Assembly (NCBI GenBank): GCA_018296165.2 | Contig: JACKQL020000019.1 | Location: 682,001-746,000 of the forward strand | Origin: Termitomyces sp. T153 | Lineage: Eukaryota > Basidiomycota > Agaricomycetes > Agaricales > Lyophyllaceae | DNA length: 64,000 bases | Direction: 5' to 3' | In this document: piece after piece, positions 57,487-64,000 of the stretch | How positions within the stretch are numbered: the stretch's first letter is position 1 | Layout: the number at the start of each line of letters is the position of its first letter | Position numbers and translations under genes: made by a program | Notes under the pieces: model-generated | Database searches by the model: none | What the model saw: the letters and a program-made list of their open reading frames with translations, nothing else | Told to the model about the DNA's origin: nothing

Positions 57487-58615
57487 TGTCAGGTTCCACT
57501 GACCATGGGGGCTCAGCTACACTGGGCGAGTCCTTACTAGGTGAACATGATTCCCTGCACTGACAACCGAGCACTCAGAGGTGTTCCAAGCACTGGGGAC
57601 TTGTGAGGATAGCCAGGGGAGATTGATCCGAGCAAGTCTGGGGAGGTCCAGAGGAGTAGAGGACGGGTTGCGGGGGAGGGGGATGGACTTGGCGGGGTTC
57701 AGGCATAAGTCTGTGTGTGAGTACTGTAAGTGCGGAGGAGGCAGAGGCTATGCGGATGACAGGAGTGGAGCCAGAGTTCTGATGGGGGATCAACAGGGAT
57801 TGATGGGGTTCGGAGCCAAGTGTATAGCAGGGTCCGGGGGTGGTAACAAGCGTTGGAGGTTTGTAATTGTAATTGCGGAGTTTGTGAGGATGTTATGGTT
57901 GAGAGGACTTGAACACAATAGACAGAATCAAATGGAGCAATATGGAGTCAAACAAAATGAGACAAAGATGAGATGAGAATGAGAATAGATTCAGGCGGAG
58001 ACACGGAATGATAACAAAAGGATAACGGAACAGAAACGAGATAAGACTGGGAGACTGAGAGTAAGGAAAATGAGACACAGGACACAAAACATGAGAAGAA
58101 ACAATCAGAAACACATCAGGTAAGGTAGGTAGATAATCTCAAGACTAGAGTACAAGGAGCTACTCTATGTCTTATATACTGACTACTGAAGAGCTCCGGG
58201 GACATCGGCTGTGGTGGCAGGGCTTGGCAGAGCTCGACGGAGTCGACAGGTGTCAGTTACAATCAGAGGGCGGGCCACATTGATATGTTGATGGGATCAA
58301 TTGTGACATGGTCCGTTCCGAGGCTGTCGTGATACTCCAGGGTAAGTCGGGGAAGCCAGGGTGTCGAGTTGATGATGTGTAATGGGGTCAGGCATGGTGG
58401 GGGAGTGGTCCCAGGGGCTCAGGAAGTCCAGGGGAAGCGCCGGCGGCTGCGGGGAAGACATCGGAGTTGGCCAGGGGGCCGTCGGAGTTAGCTGAGAATG
58501 TGCCAGAGTTAGCCAGAGTAGGCGCGGAGTGCTGGGGAAGTTTGACAAAGCGGGGTTCCGGGGGAGCGGGGGTTTGTCGGGCAGTGTACGGGGCTTCAGG
58601 GAACGGGTCATGACA
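57487..58615 (-). mobile_element. solo copia LTR with 5-bp target duplication (1,129 bp)
   Basis: Ends are TGTCA...TGACA inverted termini. The flanks carry an identical GTCCC at 57482-57486 and 58616-58620, a 5-bp target site duplication. It belongs to the same LTR family as 23235-24250. No internal region is present, so it is a solo LTR left by LTR-LTR recombination. It keeps many CpG sites while its host sequence has few, so it is the youngest insertion in the block. Confidence 0.87.
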
Positions 58616-59384
58616 GTCCCCTGATACTGTGGCTTGAGCCAGCCCCTGCCATCTTTTTGATCTTATTACTTGCAGAATTCTAGAGACAGTCTGATTTGCT
58701 TGAGAGACTTAAGAAAACTGAACTCTATTTTCATGACTCTGTTACTAAGACCAACCCAATCATTGTAAGTAATGGAGTTGTAACCTTTTAAAATTTGTTT
58801 GCAATGATGACCTCCCAACTAATGGGCATCAGACAGTGAAACACCAGATCCAAGAGCAAAATAATACAATTTTGACAATGAAGTCAGAACATGTAAAACT
58901 AAATGTATCTGTTGAAAGAGTGGCAACCCAATGGAGACCATGGTTGAAAAGTCATAATGTTATTGACCACTACATACTCCAGAGCTAGCTTGAAAAAATG
59001 ACTTTGTGAGGACCTCAGCTGAGAGTCCAACCCATTTTTCAAAATATAACCTGCCCATTACTCCACTATGTTGAATGTAACAGGCATTCTAGTGCTAATG
59101 ACAACAAAAGATCAGAGAAAAAAGAACAGAACAAGTATATATTGACTCCCCTACTAGGTTGGATGGATGACTCTAGTCATGTACCTGAATATAGAGATCA
59201 ACCCAATTGACACAAGTTATTATGCAAAATTCACCAGTGATGGTCAAATGCATGACAATGATTGATGGGAGCAAACAATGATGATCAGTCCATTTGTTTA
59301 TAATGATAATAATGGTCACAACAAGTGATCGTGAGCACTGAAATTGGCCTAGTCAGGTAGGTAAGCTGGTGAAATTAAAAAGTT
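58616..59384. other. continuation of older gypsy-like DNA, CpG-poor
   Basis: The first ~100 bp continue the gypsy copy broken by the solo LTR. Beyond about 58.75 kb I see no motif; CpG is rare until the tRNA. Confidence 0.4.
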
Positions 59385-59470
59385 TGACCCCTACCCGATT
59401 TGAACGGATGACTTTGTGGAAGCTCAGGACATAGCTGGAATCACACACTCTACCACTGAGCTAAGGGGTC
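59385..59470 (-). tRNA. tRNA-Trp (CCA), with 14-nt intron
   Basis: Acceptor GACCCCT / AGGGGTC with discriminator A, D arm GCTC-AGTGGTA-GAGT, anticodon loop TTCCAG..T (anticodon CCA), 14-nt intron one base after the anticodon, T arm ATCCG-TTCAAAT-CGGGT. The anticodon stem TGTGA/CCACA has an A-C mismatch next to the loop, which slightly weakens it. It lies 177 bp upstream of, and divergent from, the SPO7-like gene. Confidence 0.87.
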
Positions 59471-59647
59471 ACATTGACGTGACATCTCTACCTATATGCA
59501 AGGTCAGGAATGCTCGATGATTCGTCCGACCACGACCGTCAGGGTGATAGTTATGCGGTCAACCTTAACCTGGCAATGCGTTCGGAATAAGCCGATGCTG
59601 GTCCCCACCACGCCTGCTGCCAGCTATTTATACCCCATCTCCAACCC

Positions 59648-60841
59648 ATGGCTCCCTCTGCGAACCTGAATCGCTCACCACGCTCTTTCACGCCGCCGAA
59701 CGATGTTGCGACGTATAGGGATCTACTGTTCTTCGAGGAGCGGCTCAAGAGCAATGCGATGAACTTGCAGAGTCGGAAGTCAAGGTATCAGCGTACGTCC
59801 GTCTGTTCGCTTCTCTCCTCTCTTCATTACATTCTCATCTCACTGTTCTGTTCTTACAACAGTGTTCCTAATCCAGCTTCTGATGGCCATACTCTTCCTT
59901 CTCGTTGAAGTCCTACTCCCACCGCAAGTCTCGATACTCGCGATACCGTATAGAATGGCAATGAGGAAGTTCCTGCCCGGGAAATATAGCGCGATTCCCG
60001 ATGTGCAACTCATGGTACATCCGTATTTTTCGACGGGCTTGTTATTCGTTAGTGTCACGACGCTACTGTTGTTCTTTGCGAGTGGGATGTATGAAGAAAA
60101 GATTTCGTATGCTAATAAGTGAGCCCATCGTCTACTCGCTCTGATATGCAGGTAACCTGCGGTGCCACCCGCTGAATGTCATACAGATATGTCCCCCACG
60201 CCAATCGTGCTCTCCGCTCATTTAATATGTACCTTAACGTCCGCAAGCCGCCTCTACGCACCAAATTCCGGTTTAATCCCCTCTCGTTCTTCTTCCCTCG
60301 TCCTTCCACCCCTTCTGCGCCCTCCTCTCAATCCTTACGCTTGCCCTCACCTTCACGTTCCCTCTCGCCCTCTCCGCGGCGCGCCCGTTCCCCCTCCGTC
60401 CCGCCTGGCGCGAGCATCCCCATCCCCGAAATACCCCCCGCAAGCAATCCGCGGGGCGAGCTGATTTTTTCGTCGAGGGTAGATAGGGCGTTTCGGGAGG
60501 GATATGATAGGCATCGTGCCGCGTTTGAGAAGAGGAGGGGCGAGAGGGAGAGGGAGGCAAGTAGGAGGAGCGGGACTGTTGGGTGGATCGTGGGATGGTG
60601 GAAAGGCAAGGTGGAGGGGAGCGGTAAGGCAGAGGGAAATGGTGGGAGGACGGATGGGAGGGGGGCAGGGGGAGTGAAAGAAGTGCCATTACAGGGGGGG
60701 CCGTCAGTTGCTTCGGTGGGGAGGAGGACGGGGACGGGTAGGAATTCGAAGGGGATAGTGATGAAGCCGAAGCAGAGGGAGAGGAGTCTGTCTCCGCCCA
60801 GGGAACGGCATGGGCCAAGGGAGAGAGAGGAGAGAGTATGA
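59648..60841 (+). CDS. SPO7-like regulatory subunit of the Nem1-Spo7 phosphatase
   Basis: Nem1-Spo7 is an ER/nuclear-envelope phosphatase that dephosphorylates the lipin Pah1 and so steers phosphatidate toward triacylglycerol. Exons: 59648-59792, 59863-60118, 60187-60841; 351 aa. Conserved head: ATYRDLLFFEERLKSNAMNL then SRKSRYQ, two membrane helices (FLIQLLMAILFLLVEV and TGLLFVSVTTLLLFFASGMY), then ISYANKYVPHANRALRSFNM and KFRFNP. This is the Spo7/CNEP1R1 arrangement. The C-terminal half (~200 residues) is low-complexity, Ser/Pro then Arg/Glu/Gly-rich, and probably disordered. Role inferred from family. Confidence 0.88.
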
Positions 60842-61263
60842 GCCAGATTGTACAGTCCGGATTCATAGGAGCAGGGTAACTGGGTACGATTATGATAACT
60901 ATCATGATTGGTGTAAGTCTTGGATGTATGTACTCACTGTATGTCACTTATAATTCATGTTTGTTGATTTGGGACTTTTTTTTTGACAGTATATTGTCAT
61001 GATGAAATATAGCGCATACAGTTGATGTCTATCCTTATCTTAGCCTCCATTGGTAAATCGTTGTGTATGGCCAAGACCATGCTATCGTGAATCAATTCTG
61101 TAAGTGCCCTCCTCAAATTCCTATGAGCTCGTTACACGGCATCCATATGGTCTAGTATATCCTAGACCTCATTCAAAATGACCCTTCCCGGCCCTCTTGA
61201 TTCTATATTGCCTGAGCCAATCCGCTGTAATATGCATATCGATGGCCTGTTCAGCTTGAGTTA
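60842..61263. other. intergenic spacer
   Basis: Convergent 3' flanks. CCTCAAATTCCTATGAG at 61111-61127 recurs at 63845-63861. Nothing else recognised. Confidence 0.4.
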
Positions 61264-62669
61264 CTAAGCGGAGAGATGCTCGGATTGTTGCAAGGTGACT
61301 ATTGAACGGTGTAACACCTCAGCAGAACAAACCTCTCTGATCAGGAGGATTGTCAGAGTTGGATAAACAAACTATTATTCACCATATTCAGCATGCATAA
61401 TAGAGATGTCATAGACATTAGCTCACTGAGAGGTTTCTATACAGGGATATGAATACTTTGAAGGCATACGCTGACGGGACGGAGCTTAGTTCGACAGATT
61501 GAAGTACAAACATCACAAGCTGTTAAGAGGAAAAATGCCTATTGCTGAATTAGTAGATATGACCACACCCATACCTGGAGAACACAGTAGATGGCTCCGG
61601 ATTCCACAAGAAGAGCTAAGATACACCATGATCCGATGAATTTTCGATGCGAGATTTGAATCTTCTTTAGGAAACGGATATGTTGCCTGTGTCTAACATT
61701 AGCTCAATCGGAAGTGAACTTGACTCGACTCACCACAAGATCATTCCGATGAGTATTGTAGCCACTCCATTGGTAAAAAGAGACAATCCAAAGAAAATAT
61801 AGCCAAAGACATGCTCCATGTCTGAGTCAAACACATGTTTAACCAAAAAGCCTGAGGATTGTTGCTCCCTAACTGGAGTCCCACTACTCCAACCTTGGCC
61901 AAAAGAAAAAAGAGAACAGCTGATTAAGTATCCGAGCATAGCTCCTTCATGGGATGGCAGTTGAATGAATAGTAACAGTGAAGTCCTGAATACTAACAAG
62001 ACATACCAAAGGAACAGATACATAGTCCAACTGAAAGTATAAACACCCATCTTTGCCTGTTGAAGATAAGCCATGCACGCCATACAATTATGGCATCATT
62101 GAAAATCAGCTGATGAGAAGCAAGTGGTTGGTCAGAAGATGTGTTAAACAAGCTTGGGACACACTGGAAAGGTAGAGAGCCACAACATTGTAATGGGAAT
62201 TGTGTTCATGCGTATAACAGAAGTTTCGGTGGAAGGGTGGACAATAACTACCCCTGCCGAAGGGATGAAAGTTCCTAAAGTCGGGAAGGTGGTCATCCAA
62301 TTTAAGCCGACATAACCAAGACTTGTAAATAGACTGAATGAGATTATGACCAATGTTGCTCGGGAATGCAAAGATTGTCCTTTACGCCTAAAAAAAATTC
62401 TGTGACTGAGTTTGTCATGGAATATATTTGTCCATGCATGCATACTTGATGACGATGTAAGTTGCCATGATGTACAGGGGGGTGAATATTCCTGTCACGT
62501 CAAAAAAAATCCGCAACAAACAGATGGCCATGGCTCACTGTGAGTGAGATGATACACAAAATATAGTGACCCATCTACCTGTGCACAGGAGACTAATTGT
62601 CAAATCAATAAGATTGTCCTCCATATCAGAGCCAAGAGTTGTGAGGAAGGCACGCATTGTAGAATCCAT
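61264..62669 (-). CDS. multi-pass membrane protein, orphan 7-TM-like
   Basis: Exons (transcription order): 62669-62579, 62491-62446, 62387-62165, 62109-62007, 61893-61734, 61686-61575, 61519-61427, 61371-61264; 311 aa, all phases consistent. Hydrophobic segments in order: LIDLTISLLCTGIFTPLYIM, ATLVIISFSLFTSLGYVGL, ITMLWLSTFPLIFNDAIIV with WRAWLIF, RWVFILSVGLCICSF, YIFFGLSLFTNGVATILIGM, FIGSWCILALLVESGAIYCV, VYPTLTILLI. The blocks VWRAWLIF, LSLFTN.VAT.LI and ES(G)AIYC are familiar from a large Agaricomycete family of uncharacterised membrane proteins. Exon 5 is the least certain, because a second phase is open nearby. Function unknown; I do not claim a receptor. Confidence 0.72.
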
Positions 62670-64000
62670 AACTGATCAGAAGGCCTACAGGACATTAGTT
62701 TGGTAGCTGGGTAGAAAAGGTAGTGTTTGTTACTTAAAGGTGGAAATGAGCAAACCACTAGAATCCATGAGAGCAAAGAATTTATAAGCTTTGTAGATCA
62801 AGACTTCCCGCCAATAAGCAGCGGTAAGTGATCATGATATCAACCACCCGTGCTGATGGTTAGGGCTTACAAGCCTGGCACGGAGTCAATAACAGAAGTG
62901 ATTGTTCTCACTCCAAGATATCATTAGGATGTTCTTGAGAAATGCCTGAGTCAACCATCTGATTGTCATTATCATGGAGGAACATTCGACGTTTGTCTCG
63001 ATTCACTTGCTTTGTGTTATGCCGAGAGCACAGGCTTGGTTTACAAGTATAATACTATATGATACACCATATTGTCATACTTGCTGCCAATGTTCAGCAG
63101 GATTGGTAAATATTGAATAGACAAGGCTTGTGAGAAAGCCAGGCACAGGTAAAAACAACAGTATAGGACTCACAGGACATTCAACAGCAGTTGGAAACAA
63201 ATCAAGCTCGCTGTCAATATGATGCTTGAGGGATATGATACATCTGATAAAAAGCACATGGCAAAAGTCAATGATTCAGCTCTTGATGTAGAAACCATTT
63301 TACCGTGTCTACATATGGTCGCATATGGGACGTCATGAAACAATCATCCCTATAGAAAATTTGCATCAGGGACAGTTTGTATTTATGCATATGTCCAAAC
63401 TTATTCCCCACTAAAAGACAAGATAACCATGATCGAAAGATGCTGACCGTACACACCCTTGCGCTCATATTGCGCGGACCGCCCAGTTGAAACGGGCATC
63501 TGAATGTGCATTGTCTGCATGGGGTTACACACATTACACACATTCCTTACTTTTTTTATCTCTATCTTCTCATTGACATGAGATCTTCCAAGACATGGGT
63601 GTCGGTCGATGCACTTAATGCAGGCTAGGTGGTTAAATGAGTACCACAGTACTCAATTTACAAACCTTTGAAAAAGCTCAGTAACCACCTACATCTCTGC
63701 ACTTGAGGCTTATTAACAAGATTCTGACAATAGTTCCTTGTTGAGGATGTCCACTGTTGAAACACTATTTCATTATTGATCATAGTACATTGTTCTTTGG
63801 CAAAGACTACTTGAACTGAGTACTTTTTCAAACTGTACAAGTGTCCTCAAATTCCTATGAGTCTGTAAATTGCATTTGTAGTATTTTATACTAAGTACAT
63901 CAAAGACTCAGAACTCTGTTGATTAATCCAACCTGGTCCTCCCAGCTCATGGTTCCCTTAGTCAAGTGATCATGTAGCCCATGAATGCCTTTCTCAAACA
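62670..64000. other. no gene recognised to the window end
   Basis: Short frames only, AT-rich with few CG sites. The CCTCAAATTCCTATGAG repeat at 63845-63861 hints at duplicated downstream sequence of the membrane-protein gene. The 62670-62900 part should hold its promoter. Confidence 0.4.

Noticed and set aside
60273..60947. 224-codon minus-strand frame
   Set aside because: Antisense of the low-complexity SPO7-like tail; Ser/Pro-rich with no motif.
61770..61900. Frameshift in the membrane-protein gene
   Set aside because: First suspected because an alternative phase looked family-like, but acceptor 61894 with G|GT keeps one open frame through to the LSLFTN block.

Overview
The window looks like nuclear DNA of a filamentous basidiomycete, most likely an Agaricomycete. 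Genes are cut by many short introns (mostly 45-70 nt, GT-AG with a few GC-AG), exons are often tiny, and the closest recognisable relatives of the proteins are Agaricomycete-type. All exon models were built by hand from splice signals, reading frame and family motifs. None has RNA support.

Layout. 1-10.2 kb: gene-rich. The 5' end of an alpha/beta hydrolase (-), HMG-CoA lyase (+), a DEDDy 3'-5' exonuclease (+) and a Ca2+/calmodulin-dependent kinase (+), with a ~300-bp hairpin MITE between lyase and exonuclease. 10.5-15.7 kb: CpG-poor transposon graveyard with a foldback, a Ty3/gypsy element (-) joined head-on to an oppositely oriented chromodomain end, and a Helitron helicase scrap. 15.9-18.7 kb: tRNA-Cys and a GPH-type glucoside/sucrose transporter. 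18.8-27 kb: a second CpG-poor block with a Ty1/copia element (LTR, gag, integrase; RT not found) and a possible SINE. 27.5-29.2 kb: a GC-rich QTRT2-like queuine tRNA-ribosyltransferase subunit with a tRNA-Cys just upstream.

29.3-53 kb is a nitrogen-related region. At its core is a nitrate assimilation cluster: nitrite reductase (-), divergent nitrate transporter (+), then nitrate reductase (+). Two intact paralogous amidases with the same 10-exon structure lie on either side, and a third, broken amidase relic is split by a TA-flanked TIR element. Two tandem paralogues of a small unrecognised protein family sit between relic and first amidase. Nitrate is imported and reduced to nitrite and ammonium by the cluster, and the amidases could release ammonium from amides, so the region may act as a nitrogen-scavenging neighbourhood. 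The same 10-mer GATA repeat upstream of both transcription units suggests joint nitrogen control.

53.6-64 kb: a mitochondrial-type J-domain protein, a third transposon block (a mosaic of the same gypsy and copia families plus a young solo LTR with a 5-bp target duplication), a tRNA-Trp, an SPO7-like membrane protein and a multi-pass membrane protein. The last 1.3 kb has no recognisable gene.
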